A DNA stretch of 64,000 nucleotides from Nocardioides mangrovi (lineage in GTDB: Bacteria; Actinomycetota; Actinomycetes; Propionibacteriales; Nocardioidaceae): contig NZ_JAIQZJ010000016.1 of the NCBI RefSeq assembly GCF_020073815.1, forward strand, positions 100,963-164,962, read 5' to 3'. Made by a program: the position numbers and the translations under genes. A model generated the notes under the pieces. It had not been told where the DNA came from. It made no database searches and saw nothing but the letters and a program-made list of their open reading frames with translations. Every line of letters starts with the position of its first letter. Position 1 is the stretch's first letter. Below are positions 34,638 to 43,177 of the stretch, one piece after another.

Positions 34638-35237
34638 ATGGACCCCGTGAGTCAGCGGACTGTGGCGATCCTCGCCTTCGACGACATGGAGGTGCTCGAC
34701 TTCGCCGGGCCCTACGAGGTGTTCAACGTGGCCGGGGAGCTGGGTGACGGCGCGCCGTTCTCGGTCTTCTCGGTCGGCGTGACCGGTGATCCGGCGGTCG
34801 GCCGGGGCGGCTTCACCGTGCTGCCGACGTACTCCCTCGACGACGCCCCGATCCCCGACCTCGTCGTGGTGCCGGGTGGCTTCGGCACCCGGGCGCTGCT
34901 GAAGGACGAGCGGGTGCTGACGTGGCTCCAGGACCGCGCCGCGGAGGTCGAGCTGCTGCTGTCGGTGTGCACCGGGTCGCTCGTGCTCGCGGCCGCCGGG
35001 CTGCTCGAGCGGGTGTCGGCCACGACCCACCACGACGCGTACGACGAGCTGGCGCGGCTCTCGCCGACGACCAAGGTGGTGCGCGGGCAACGCTTCGTGC
35101 GCAGCAGCGACACGATCCTCACCTCGGCCGGGGTGTCGGCCGGCGTCGACCTCGCCCTGCACGTCGTCCAGCTGCTGGCCGGCCAGGAGACGAAGGACCG
35201 CACCGTCACCGAGATGGAGTGGATGTGGCAGTCCTGA
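34638..35237 (+). CDS. DJ-1/PfpI family glutamine-amidotransferase-like protein
   Basis: A 199-residue protein of the DJ-1/PfpI superfamily. The nucleophile elbow is LLLSVCTGSLVLAAAGLL (about 112-129) and DDMEVLDFAGPYEVFNVAGE is the N-terminal substrate pocket. LVVVPGGFGTRALL is also typical. The closest functional group by layout is isonitrile hydratase-like or the regulatory domains of AraC-type GlxA proteins, but no DNA-binding domain is attached. It lies divergently from adnA. Confidence 0.85.
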   Translation: MDPVSQRTVAILAFDDMEVLDFAGPYEVFNVAGELGDGAPFSVFSVGVTGDPAVGRGGFTVLPTYSLDDAPIPDLVVVPGGFGTRALLKDERVLTWLQDRAAEVELLLSVCTGSLVLAAAGLLERVSATTHHDAYDELARLSPTTKVVRGQRFVRSSDTILTSAGVSAGVDLALHVVQLLAGQETKDRTVTEMEWMWQS

Positions 35238-35268
35238 CGTGCGCGAGCGTGCCTGACGTGCGCGAGCG
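35233..35268. repeat. Two tandem copies of a 17-bp sequence
   Basis: CCTGACGTGCGCGAGCG occurs twice, separated by two bases, starting at the stop region of the DJ-1 gene. The origin is probably slippage; no function is apparent. Confidence 0.6.
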
Positions 35269-35350
35269 CGAGCATGTCGCTCAATCCTGACGGTCCGACT
35301 TGGCACGTCTCGCCGTAGGTCCTGTCGGTCGCGCTCGATAGCGTGCCGGC

Positions 35351-36517
35351 ATGGGTGAAGGACCGCTCTCCGACCTGCTCGTGCTCGACCTGACCCGCGC
35401 GCTCGCGGGGCCGCACGCCGCGATGATGCTCGGTGACATGGGCGCGCGCGTGATCAAGGTGGAGTCCCCCGCGGGTGACGACTCCCGCGGCTGGGGCCCG
35501 CCCTTCCTCGGCGACGGCGAGGACCGCGAGTCGACGTACTTCATGTCGGCCAACCGCAACAAGGAGTCGCTGGTCCTCGACCTCAAGACCGAGGCCGACC
35601 GCGACGTGCTCGCGCGGCTGGTCGAGCAGGCGGATGTGCTGATGGAGAACTTCCGGGTCGGCGTGCTCGACCGCCTCGGCTTCTCCGTCGAGCGGCTGCA
35701 CGAGCTCAACCCGCGCCTGATCGTCCTGTCGATCACCGGCTTCGGCCACGACGGACCGGAGGCGTCGCGGTCGGGCTACGACCAGATCGCGCAGGGCGAG
35801 GGCGGGCTGATGTCGATCACCGGCACCGAGCAGCCGACCAAGGTCGGGGTGCCGATCGCGGACCTGATCGCCGGGATGTACGGCGCCTACGGCGTGCTCG
35901 CCGCGCTCCACGAGCGGTCGACGACCGGCCGCGGCCGTGTCGTCCGCACCTCCCTGCTCGCGGGCATGGTGGGAGTGCACGCCTACCAGGGCACCCGCTG
36001 GACCATCGCCGGTGAGGTGCCGGGGCTGGCCGGCGACCACCATCCGTCGATCGCGCCGTACGGCATGTTCGCGACCGGCTCCGCGCCGATCCAGATCGCG
36101 TGCGGCTCCGATAACCTCTGGCGCCTGCTCTGCGGCGCCTTCGGCTGGGACCCGGCCGAGGCGGACTTCGCGAGCAACGCGCTGCGAGTGGCCAACCGGG
36201 CCGCGCTGACCGCGCGGATGGAGGCAACCTTCGCCGCCGAGCCGGCCGAGCACTGGCTCGCGCTCCTGGCCGACGCCGGGGTGCCGTCGGGCAAGGTGCG
36301 CTCGATGGACGACGTCTACACGTGGGACCAGGTGCGCTCGCAGGGGCTGCTGCTCGACGTCGAGCACGCGACCAAGGGGTCGCTGCAGCTCCCCGGCTCA
36401 CCGATCCGCTTCGACGACCAGCCCTTCTCCGGCGGCCGCTCCGAGCACCTCGCGCCGCCGACCCTCGGGCAGCACGACGCATCGATCCGCGACTGGCTGG
36501 ACACCCTGGACGCATGA
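35351..36517 (+). CDS. CaiB/BaiF (family III) CoA-transferase
   Basis: A 388-residue family III CoA-transferase. LVLDLTRALAGPHAAMMLGD is the N-terminal signature. ADVLMENFRVGVLDRLG (about 95-111) precedes the usual catalytic region. IVLSITGFGHDGP and RSGYDQIAQGEGGLMSITG follow in the expected order. It moves CoA between carboxylic acids; neither donor nor acceptor is evident from context. The next gene overlaps its stop by four bases (ATGA). Confidence 0.92.
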   Translation: MGEGPLSDLLVLDLTRALAGPHAAMMLGDMGARVIKVESPAGDDSRGWGPPFLGDGEDRESTYFMSANRNKESLVLDLKTEADRDVLARLVEQADVLMENFRVGVLDRLGFSVERLHELNPRLIVLSITGFGHDGPEASRSGYDQIAQGEGGLMSITGTEQPTKVGVPIADLIAGMYGAYGVLAALHERSTTGRGRVVRTSLLAGMVGVHAYQGTRWTIAGEVPGLAGDHHPSIAPYGMFATGSAPIQIACGSDNLWRLLCGAFGWDPAEADFASNALRVANRAALTARMEATFAAEPAEHWLALLADAGVPSGKVRSMDDVYTWDQVRSQGLLLDVEHATKGSLQLPGSPIRFDDQPFSGGRSEHLAPPTLGQHDASIRDWLDTLDA

Positions 36518-37146
36518 CCCGCGACTGGCACGCCTGGTACCGCGCCTACGACGACCCCGACTCCGGTCTGTCCCGACGCCTCGCGACGGTCCGGGGCGCG
36601 CTGCAGGGCGTGCTCGACGCGGCGAGCGGCCCGGTGCGGCTGGTCTCCGTCTGCGCCGGCGACGGGCGCGACACGCTGCCCGTCCTCGACGCCTCCGACG
36701 TCGAGGTGACCGGGGTGCTCGTCGAGCTCGATCCCGAGCTGTCCGCCCGAGCCCGCGCCGTGGCACCGGGTGGGATCGAGGTGCGCACGGCCGACGCCGG
36801 CACGACCGCGTCGTACGCCGACGCCTGCCCGGCCGACGTGTTCCTCGCCTGCGGGGTCTTCGGCAACGTCGTCGACGACGACATCGCCCGCACCGTCGCC
36901 GCGCTGCCCTCGCTGCTCACCTCCGGCGCCCACGTGATCTGGACGCGGGGCAGCCGGGTGTCGGAGGACCCCACGGCGTACGACGGCGACCCGGCCGAGC
37001 TGGTGCGCGGCTTCTTCGCCGACGCCGGCTTCGAGGCGGTCACGCTGATCGCCGACGACGACGCCGGCTTCCGGGTCGGCGTGCACCGCTGGCCCGGCCC
37101 GACGGGCGTGCCGGGGCCGGGCGAGCGGCTCTTCGACTTCGTCTAG
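36514..37146 (+). CDS. Class I SAM-dependent methyltransferase-like protein
   Basis: A 210-residue protein with an AdoMet-type motif I VRLVSVCAGDGRDTLPVL (about 41-58) and acidic residues at the second strand (VLVELDPELS). The rest fits a Rossmann methyltransferase of unknown target. The ATGA overlap with the CoA-transferase gene indicates coupled translation and perhaps a shared pathway. It is convergent with the aldehyde dehydrogenase gene, only six bases apart. Confidence 0.82.
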   Translation: MTRDWHAWYRAYDDPDSGLSRRLATVRGALQGVLDAASGPVRLVSVCAGDGRDTLPVLDASDVEVTGVLVELDPELSARARAVAPGGIEVRTADAGTTASYADACPADVFLACGVFGNVVDDDIARTVAALPSLLTSGAHVIWTRGSRVSEDPTAYDGDPAELVRGFFADAGFEAVTLIADDDAGFRVGVHRWPGPTGVPGPGERLFDFV

Positions 37147-37152
37147 CGCGAT

Positions 37153-38610
37153 CTAGAAGGGGTACGGCGCGACGTCGGGTCGCATGGTGAGCCACTGGAT
37201 CTCGGTGAAGGCGTCGAGGTTGGCCGCGGCGCCGCCGATCCGGGAGCCGTTGCCGGAGGCCTTGAAGCCGCCGAAGGGTGCCTGGGCCTCGTCGGAGACC
37301 GTCTGCTCGTTGATGTGGATCTTGCCGGAGGTGACCAGGTCGGCCAGGCGCATCGCCTCGCCGACCTCGCCGAGGATGCCGACGGAGAGGGCGTAGTCGG
37401 TGCCGTCGACGAGGGCGGCTGCCTCCTCGAGCGTCTCGTACCTCACGACCGGGGCGACCGGGCCGAAGATCTCCTCGGTCCAGGCGGGGTTGTCGAGCGC
37501 GACGTCCGCGAGCACGGTCGGCTGGTAGTAGGGGCCGTCGTTGGTGCCGCCGGCGAGCAGCCGGGCGCCGTGCTGGACGGCGTCCTGGACGATGCCGTCG
37601 ACGCGCTTGAGCTGCTTCTCGTCGATGATCGGGCCCAGGGCGACCGTGCCGGACTTCGGGTCGCCGACCGGCAGGTGCTGCGCCTTCTCGGCGAGGGCGG
37701 CGACGTACTCCTCGTAGAGCGAGGCGTGCACGATGTGGCGGCCCGAGGTCATGCAGATCTGGCCCTGGTGCATGAACGCGCCGAACGCGCCGGCGCTCGC
37801 GGCCTTGGCGACGTCCGTGCCGGGCAGCACGACGAGGGCGTTGTTGCCGCCGAGCTCGAGGTGGGCGCGCTTGAGCAGCCGCGACGCGGTCTCGCCGACC
37901 TTGCGGCCGGCGGCGGTGGAGCCGGTGAAGGCGATGACGCTCACCTCAGGCGCCTCGACCACGGCCGCGCCGATCTCGCCCCCTCCGGGGAGCAGGGAGA
38001 GCAGCCCGGCGGGCAGGCCGGCCTCCTCGAAGACGCGGGCCAGGACGACGCCGCCGCAGACCGCCGTGCGCGGGTCCGGCTTGAGGAGCACGGCGTTGCC
38101 CACCGCGAGGGCCGGCGCGACGGCGCGGATGCTGAGGATGAGGGGGAAGTTGAAGGGCGCGATCACGCTGACCACGCCGACCGGGCGGCGCCGGGCGAAG
38201 GACCAGCGGTCCTCGTTGGTGGCGAGCACGTCGCCGGCGGGGTGGGTCGGCAGCGCGGCGGCCTCGAAGCACTCGCCCGCGGCGATGTGGGTCTCGAGCC
38301 CGGCCTTCGGCGGGATGCCGCCGGACTCGCGGACGATCCAGCCCTGGATCTCCTCGGCGTGCTCCTCGAAGAGCTCGCCGGCCTTGCGGAGCACCGCCGC
38401 GCGCTCCTCGGGCTTCCTCGCGGCCCACTCCCGCTGGGCCTCCGCGGCCCGGGTCGCGGCCCGGCGTACGTCGTCGGCGCTGGCCACGCCGTACGTGCCG
38501 AGGACCTCGCCGGTCGCCGGCTCGATGCTCGGCGCGGTGCCCCCGCCCCCGTCGACCCACCCGTCGAGGAGGATCTTGCCGGTCCAGGTCTGCGCGTCGA
38601 GGAGCGTCAT
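37153..38610 (-). CDS. Aldehyde dehydrogenase, benzaldehyde/vanillin type
   Basis: A 485-residue NAD(P)-dependent aldehyde dehydrogenase. FTGSTAAGRKVGE binds the cofactor, HLELGGNNALVVL holds the general base Glu, and HQGQICMTSGRHIVH holds the catalytic Cys (about 286). EIFGPVAPVVRYE is present. Residues PIIDEKQ and INEQTVSDEAQAPFGGFKAS suggest the benzaldehyde/salicylaldehyde-like branch. Two large palindromes separate it from the amidohydrolase gene upstream. Confidence 0.92.
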   Translation of the reverse strand: MTLLDAQTWTGKILLDGWVDGGGGTAPSIEPATGEVLGTYGVASADDVRRAATRAAEAQREWAARKPEERAAVLRKAGELFEEHAEEIQGWIVRESGGIPPKAGLETHIAAGECFEAAALPTHPAGDVLATNEDRWSFARRRPVGVVSVIAPFNFPLILSIRAVAPALAVGNAVLLKPDPRTAVCGGVVLARVFEEAGLPAGLLSLLPGGGEIGAAVVEAPEVSVIAFTGSTAAGRKVGETASRLLKRAHLELGGNNALVVLPGTDVAKAASAGAFGAFMHQGQICMTSGRHIVHASLYEEYVAALAEKAQHLPVGDPKSGTVALGPIIDEKQLKRVDGIVQDAVQHGARLLAGGTNDGPYYQPTVLADVALDNPAWTEEIFGPVAPVVRYETLEEAAALVDGTDYALSVGILGEVGEAMRLADLVTSGKIHINEQTVSDEAQAPFGGFKASGNGSRIGGAAANLDAFTEIQWLTMRPDVAPYPF

Positions 38611-38694
38611 GCGCCGAGTCTGGCGCGGGGGTCAAGCGGTCGCGCGTCGCGGGTTTCGCTGGGCGGAATGCGGCGACTGGCCAGGGAGTCCTGA

Positions 38695-38757
38695 CGCCTG
38701 ACAGCCGTTGCAACGGCTGTCAGGCGCAGGGATACCCGGTCGACCGGGTATCCCTGC
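38695..38757. repeat. Two abutting perfect 32-bp palindromes
   Basis: The first, 38695-38726, has the half-site CGCCTGACAGCCGTTG; the second, 38726-38757, has the half-site GCAGGGATACCCGGTC. Each is fully self-complementary, and they share one base. They lie between the stop of the amidohydrolase gene and the start of the aldehyde dehydrogenase gene. Each could fold into a hairpin with a tiny loop, in either orientation. They may end the upstream transcript or bind dimeric regulators of the downstream gene. Confidence 0.85.
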
Positions 38758-38767
38758 AGACGGCGCC

Positions 38768-39862
38768 TCAGCCCAGGTCGACGATCGCGGCGACCGGGCC
38801 GCCGCCGTCGGGGCCCTGATGGGCGGCGGAGACCGAGACGAAGACGGCCGGGTCGCCGGTGACGGCGGCGGTGACGCCGCCGACGGCGGACTTGATCTGG
38901 CGGTGCCAGTGGACGTCGGAGTCGTCCAGCATCGCGTTGCGCCGACCGCGGACGACGCCGTCCTGGGACACCTCGCACTTGAGGAAGACGTTGACCAGGC
39001 GGCCGTCGAGGTCCGAGGTGTGCGGGCGCTCGGGGAGGTCGAGGCCGGCGTCCTTGATGGCGGCCCAGATGCCGTCGGCGTCGAGGGCGTCCTCCATCAC
39101 CGAGTGGCCGATCCGGTAGCGACCGCCGACACCGGGCGCGTTGCCGACCACGACCACCTGGGCCTGGTCGAGCTCGACGCCCGAGGAGCAGGACGCGACC
39201 GAGCTGTAGAGCGAGCGGTCGTGCATGACGTCCTCGTCGGTCGGCATCTCGATCTCGCCGAGGGCGACGGCGATGCCGAGTGCGGTGCAGCCGTTGGAGA
39301 GGTCCATCGACTCGTGGGTGTGCTCGGTCCACACGGTCTTGCCGCGGGACTTGGCGTCGCGGATGGTGTGCACCGTCAGCAGCGGGGTCTTGGTCTGCAC
39401 GTAGTGGACGTCGGCCGGGTCGGTGATGCCGGCCCGCTCCATCGCGACCTTCACCGCGTCGGCGACCTTGGTGATCATCGCGGTGCGGCCGATGTCCTCG
39501 GGCAGGAGCTGCTCGCTCATCGCGAAGCCGACGGTCAGCCGCGGCTCGTCGGTCGGCTCGGCGTCGATGGTCGCGAAGATCGTGGCGTGGGGACTGATCA
39601 CGCCGTCGGTGCCGCCGGACCACACGATCGGGACCTGCTTGACCGCGTCGGCGTCCGCGCCCTTCTCGACCAGCACCTCGCGGAAGGCGCGGTCGGCGAT
39701 GATCCGGGTGTAGTCGTTGACGCCACCGTTGCCCTCGGTCTTGCCGATGATCGCGATGACGCGCGAGGCCTCCATGACCCCGTCGTCGATGAGCTTCGCG
39801 AGCTCGCTGGCGTCGGCGACGGAGTGGATCGGGACCTTGCGGACTTCGATGGCGCTGGGCAT
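38768..39862 (-). CDS. Ring-opening amidohydrolase (cyanuric acid hydrolase / barbiturase family)
   Basis: A 364-residue protein with the three-fold repeated architecture of this small family. Its three serine motifs are visible: VWSGGTDGV (about 80-88), YSSVASCSSGVELD (about 220-233) and VSAAHQGPDGGGPVAAIVD near the C-terminus. VQTKTPLLT carries a conserved Lys. Members open cyanuric acid or barbituric acid rings; which one cannot be decided here. Carbamate kinase lies 24 bases upstream in the same operon, suggesting a nitrogen-releasing catabolic route. Confidence 0.92.
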   Translation of the reverse strand: MPSAIEVRKVPIHSVADASELAKLIDDGVMEASRVIAIIGKTEGNGGVNDYTRIIADRAFREVLVEKGADADAVKQVPIVWSGGTDGVISPHATIFATIDAEPTDEPRLTVGFAMSEQLLPEDIGRTAMITKVADAVKVAMERAGITDPADVHYVQTKTPLLTVHTIRDAKSRGKTVWTEHTHESMDLSNGCTALGIAVALGEIEMPTDEDVMHDRSLYSSVASCSSGVELDQAQVVVVGNAPGVGGRYRIGHSVMEDALDADGIWAAIKDAGLDLPERPHTSDLDGRLVNVFLKCEVSQDGVVRGRRNAMLDDSDVHWHRQIKSAVGGVTAAVTGDPAVFVSVSAAHQGPDGGGPVAAIVDLG

Positions 39863-39885
39863 GGCTCTTCCTTACCTAGTGGGAC

Positions 39886-40821
39886 CTAGTTGGGTACGAC
39901 GACGGTGCCGGACGCGCCGGTGACGGCGTCGGCGAGGTGGGCGAGGTCGGTGATCACGGCGCGCGCGCCGCCCTGCTCGACGAAGCGGCAGGCCGCCTCG
40001 ACCTTGGGGCCCATGGAGCCGCTGGCGAAGTGGCCGTCGGCGGCGTACGCGCGCATCTCGGCGACGGTCACCACCCCCACGTCGCGGGCCTCGGGGGTGC
40101 CGTAGTGGAGCACCGCGTGCGGGACGTCGGTGCCGATGACGAGCACGTCGGCGTCCACCGAGCCGGCGAGCAGGGCCGCGCCGAGGTCCTTGTCGATGAC
40201 CGCCTCGACGCCGTGCAGCGAGCCGTCGGGCTCGGCGACGACCGGGATGCCGCCGCCGCCGTTGGCGATCACCACGAAGCCGGCGTCGACCAGCGCCTGC
40301 GCGGCCGGGGCGTCGACGATCCGCAGCGGCTCGGGCGAGGCGACCACCCGCCGCCAGCCCTTCGCGCCCCGGTCCTCCCAGGTCTCGCCGTGCTCGACGA
40401 GCAGGGCCGCCTCCTCCGCCGAGAGGAACCGTCCGATCGGCTTGGTCGGCCGCGCGAAGCCCGGGTCGTCGGCGTCGACGACCGTGCGCGTCACGACCGT
40501 CGCCGTACGACGGTCGATCCCGCGCCGGCCGAGCTCGGCGTCGAGGGCGTCCATGAGCACGAACCCCAGCGTGGCCTGCGTCTGCGCCCCGCACCAGTCC
40601 AGCGGGACCGGCGGGACGACGGCCGCGGCGAGCTCGTTCTTGACCAGGAGGTTGCCGACCTGCGGGCCGTTGCCGTGGGTGACGACGACGTCGACGTCGT
40701 GCTGGAGCAGGTCCGCGACCGCGGCCATCGCGACCCGGGCCGCCTCGATCTGGTCCTCGGGCCGGGCCCGCCCGTCGGCGTTCGTCATGGCGTTGCCGCC
40801 GAGCGCGAGCAGGACCCTCAT
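39886..40821 (-). CDS. arcC: Carbamate kinase
   Basis: A 311-residue amino-acid-kinase-fold enzyme. LLALGGNAM opens the protein, VVVTHGNGPQVGNLL (about 45-59), VIANGGGGIPVV and AVIDKDLGAALLA follow in family order, and GSMGPKVEAACRF is the usual C-terminal signature. It makes ATP from carbamoyl phosphate, or the reverse. Here it is paired with a ring-opening amidohydrolase rather than with arginine deiminase, whose gene lies 11 kb away. ATG 40821 is chosen because the protein fold begins there. Confidence 0.94.
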   Translation of the reverse strand: MRVLLALGGNAMTNADGRARPEDQIEAARVAMAAVADLLQHDVDVVVTHGNGPQVGNLLVKNELAAAVVPPVPLDWCGAQTQATLGFVLMDALDAELGRRGIDRRTATVVTRTVVDADDPGFARPTKPIGRFLSAEEAALLVEHGETWEDRGAKGWRRVVASPEPLRIVDAPAAQALVDAGFVVIANGGGGIPVVAEPDGSLHGVEAVIDKDLGAALLAGSVDADVLVIGTDVPHAVLHYGTPEARDVGVVTVAEMRAYAADGHFASGSMGPKVEAACRFVEQGGARAVITDLAHLADAVTGASGTVVVPN

Positions 40822-40885
40822 GCGTCGAACGTAACGACCGCCTCCCACCCCGGCCCACGGCAGGAGTTGCCAAGAGAACCCGGGA

Positions 40886-41671
40886 TCACTGGCGAGCAGT
40901 GACGATGTCCCCGACGGCGATCGGGCCGGGCCGTACGACGGACGCGTAGACGCCCATGTTGAGCGTCTGACCGTCGTGGCTGGACCGCCGCCCGCGGACG
41001 TCGGCGATCATCGTCAGCGCCTTGACCGCGGAGCCGCCGTCGCGCGGGTCGCGCTGGACCGCGGCGCAGCGCGGCACCTCGCCGCCGACGCGGAGCACGG
41101 CCCCGCCCACCTCGATCTCCCGGCCGGCCCAGGACTCCTCGGTCCACGGCTCGGCGCCGTCGAGGGTGAGCAGCATCCGGAAGCGGCGCGGGTCGAGCGG
41201 CGCACCGTCGCGCTCGGCGCCGACCGCGGCCACCGAGCTGCGCGAGACCAGGGTGACCGGCTCGACGTCGACGCCGCCGGACGGCGTGTCCGCCCAGACC
41301 AGCCGCACCCGGTCGCCCGCGAGACCGGAGATCAGGTCCTGCCACGGGCCGGTGACGACGTGGCCGTCCTGGTAGCGGTCGCCCCACAGGTGCGCGTGGA
41401 TCGGCTCGCCCCGCTCGACGCGCACGCTGAGCACGACGTCCTCGCCGCGGCCCAGCGTCAGCACACCGGAGTCGCGGTCGAAGCCCGTCCAGTGGCCGAG
41501 CAGGTCACCGTGGCCGGTGACCGACCAGAGCCGGTCCGCGTCGTCGACGAGGAAGAAGTCGCGGTCGCCGACCGCGCCCGACGTCTCGACCTCGACCCGG
41601 TCGGGATGGGTCAGTCCGAAGCCCTTGACCGCGGTCACGGACAGCTCGGAGACGGTGATCGTGCCGGTCAT
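40886..41671 (-). CDS. MOSC domain-containing protein
   Basis: A 261-residue protein with an N-terminal MOSC beta-barrel domain (about 6-95) and a MOSC domain (about 110-258). GEVPRCAAVQRDP contains the conserved Cys thought to bind the molybdenum cofactor sulfur, and RRFRMLLTLDG is typical. Such proteins are related to mARC and to the Moco sulfurase C-terminus. The SDR gene immediately upstream ends two bases before the start, so both are likely co-transcribed. Confidence 0.88.
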   Translation of the reverse strand: MTGTITVSELSVTAVKGFGLTHPDRVEVETSGAVGDRDFFLVDDADRLWSVTGHGDLLGHWTGFDRDSGVLTLGRGEDVVLSVRVERGEPIHAHLWGDRYQDGHVVTGPWQDLISGLAGDRVRLVWADTPSGGVDVEPVTLVSRSSVAAVGAERDGAPLDPRRFRMLLTLDGAEPWTEESWAGREIEVGGAVLRVGGEVPRCAAVQRDPRDGGSAVKALTMIADVRGRRSSHDGQTLNMGVYASVVRPGPIAVGDIVTARQ

Positions 41672-41672
41672 G

Positions 41673-42404
41673 TCAGCGGCCTCCTGCCACGCGCAGCGTC
41701 GTCCCGGTGACGTAGGACGCCTCGTCGCTCATCAGCCACGAGATCGCGTCGGCGACCTCGTGCGGCTCCCCCGCCCGGCCGAGCGGCACCAGCGGTCCGA
41801 CCCGCTCGACCCGCCCGGGCTCGCCCGCGTCGGCGTGGATCGTGGTGCGCACGATCCCGGGCGCGACGCCGACCACGCGGATGCCCTCGCCGGCCACCTC
41901 CTGGGCGAGCCCGACGGTCAGGGCGTCGACGCCGGCCTTCGCGGCGGCGTACTGGACGTACTCCCCCGGCGACCCCAGGGTCGCCGCGCCGGAGCTCACG
42001 TTGACCAGCACGCCACCGGAGCCGCCGTACGACGTGCCGAGCGCCCGCACCGCGGCCCGGGCGACGAGCAGCGCGGCGGTGAGGTTGAGGTCGACGGTGG
42101 CCGCGACGACGTCGGGCGGGGTCTCGGCGAGCGGCCCCAGGTGGAGCGTGGCTCCCGCGTTGTTGACGACGCCGGTGAGGTCGCCGGCGCACTCGAAGAG
42201 CCGGTCCACGCCCTCCGGCTCGGTCAGGTCGGTGCGGACCAGCACGCAGTGGGCGCCGGCGTCCTCGACCGCGAGCCGGGTCTCCTCCGCGGCCCGGTCG
42301 TCGCGGGTGTAGCCGAGCACCAGGTCGTGCCCGTCGCGCGCGAGGCGCAGCGCGGTCGCGGCGCCGATGCCGCGGGTGCCGCCGGTGACGAGGGTCCGGT
42401 TCAT
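41673..42404 (-). CDS. Short-chain dehydrogenase/reductase
   Basis: A 243-residue classical SDR. TLVTGGTRGIGAATALRLAR is the cofactor motif (about 4-23), GVVNNAGATLHLG the NNAG motif, Ser in VNVSSGAA and YVQYAAAKAG the catalytic YxxxK. It is NAD(P)-dependent with an unknown alcohol or ketone substrate. ATG 42404 is chosen since the Rossmann strand follows directly. Confidence 0.91.
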   Translation of the reverse strand: MNRTLVTGGTRGIGAATALRLARDGHDLVLGYTRDDRAAEETRLAVEDAGAHCVLVRTDLTEPEGVDRLFECAGDLTGVVNNAGATLHLGPLAETPPDVVAATVDLNLTAALLVARAAVRALGTSYGGSGGVLVNVSSGAATLGSPGEYVQYAAAKAGVDALTVGLAQEVAGEGIRVVGVAPGIVRTTIHADAGEPGRVERVGPLVPLGRAGEPHEVADAISWLMSDEASYVTGTTLRVAGGR

Positions 42405-42508
42405 GGCGCGAGTCTCCCAGAACGCTCGCGCGCGCTCCCCGTCCCCAATATCGGGGAAAGGCGGCCGCGGTCCCGCAGGCCCCGGCACGGCCGGCCGATG
42501 GGGCGCGC

Positions 42509-42715
42509 ATGACCCTCCTGTCCTTCACCCGCCGACCCGTCACCCCGACCCGCGTGCGCGAGGTCGTCACCGTCCACACGGGGACGGACCTCGCGCTGCG
42601 CCTCGCGCTGCTCGACGCGATCGAGCAGACGCTCCAGCGGCACGGCGTCGAGCGGAGCTGGATCGAGACCGCCGGCAGCCAGCTCGTCGTGGTCGCCGAC
42701 CTCCCGTCGGCCTGA
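42509..42715 (+). CDS. Small hypothetical protein
   Basis: A 68-residue ORF with gene-like codon bias toward G and C in third positions. The predicted product has a beta-alpha-beta feel (REVVTVHTGTDLALRLALLD, then WIETAGSQLVVVADLPSA), without signal or membrane segment. No ribosome binding site is clear, and it stands alone between a divergent SDR gene and a convergent cupin gene. I do not recognise a family. Confidence 0.5.
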   Translation: MTLLSFTRRPVTPTRVREVVTVHTGTDLALRLALLDAIEQTLQRHGVERSWIETAGSQLVVVADLPSA

Positions 42716-42750
42716 CCCGATCCGGTCTGACCCGATCCGGCCGGCGTCGG

Positions 42751-43161
42751 TCAGGACGGCGCCAGCTCGAAGTCGTCGAAGTCGAAGCCCGGCGAGACCA
42801 GGCAGCTCACCAGCGCGTCCGCGGCGCTCGGGACCGTGCGCTGCCACACCCCGGCTGGCACGTGCGCCTGGGGGTGGTCGACGTCGACGGCGAGCGTGGT
42901 CGGCGCGCCGGGCGCCGGGCCGTCGCCACCGAGCTCGAGCGTGACGACCCCGGTGTGCGCCATCCAGAGCTCGTCGGAGGCGACCTTGTGCCACGCCGAC
43001 GACTCACCCGCCGGGAGCAGGAAGTAGATGAGCGTGGCCGTCGGCCGCACCCGCCCGTCGGCCAGGGTGACGTCGACCGGCGAGCGCCAGGTGCGGCGGT
43101 ACCACCCGCCCTCGGGGTGCGGCTCGAGGTCGAGGGTCTCGGCGAGGGGCGGTCGGGTCAT
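42751..43161 (-). CDS. Cupin-fold protein, DUF985 family
   Basis: A 136-residue protein matching the DUF985 cupins: LDLEPHPEGGWYRRTW near the N-terminus, YFLLPAGESSAWHKV (about 47-61) and PAGVWQR further on. These supply the His-rich pocket of the barrel. The family is related to sugar epimerase-like cupins but has no fixed function. The sulfatase gene lies 16 bases beyond its start, in the opposite reading order on the same strand. Confidence 0.88.
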   Translation of the reverse strand: MTRPPLAETLDLEPHPEGGWYRRTWRSPVDVTLADGRVRPTATLIYFLLPAGESSAWHKVASDELWMAHTGVVTLELGGDGPAPGAPTTLAVDVDHPQAHVPAGVWQRTVPSAADALVSCLVSPGFDFDDFELAPS

Positions 43162-43177
43162 GGCCCCAGTCTGTCGA

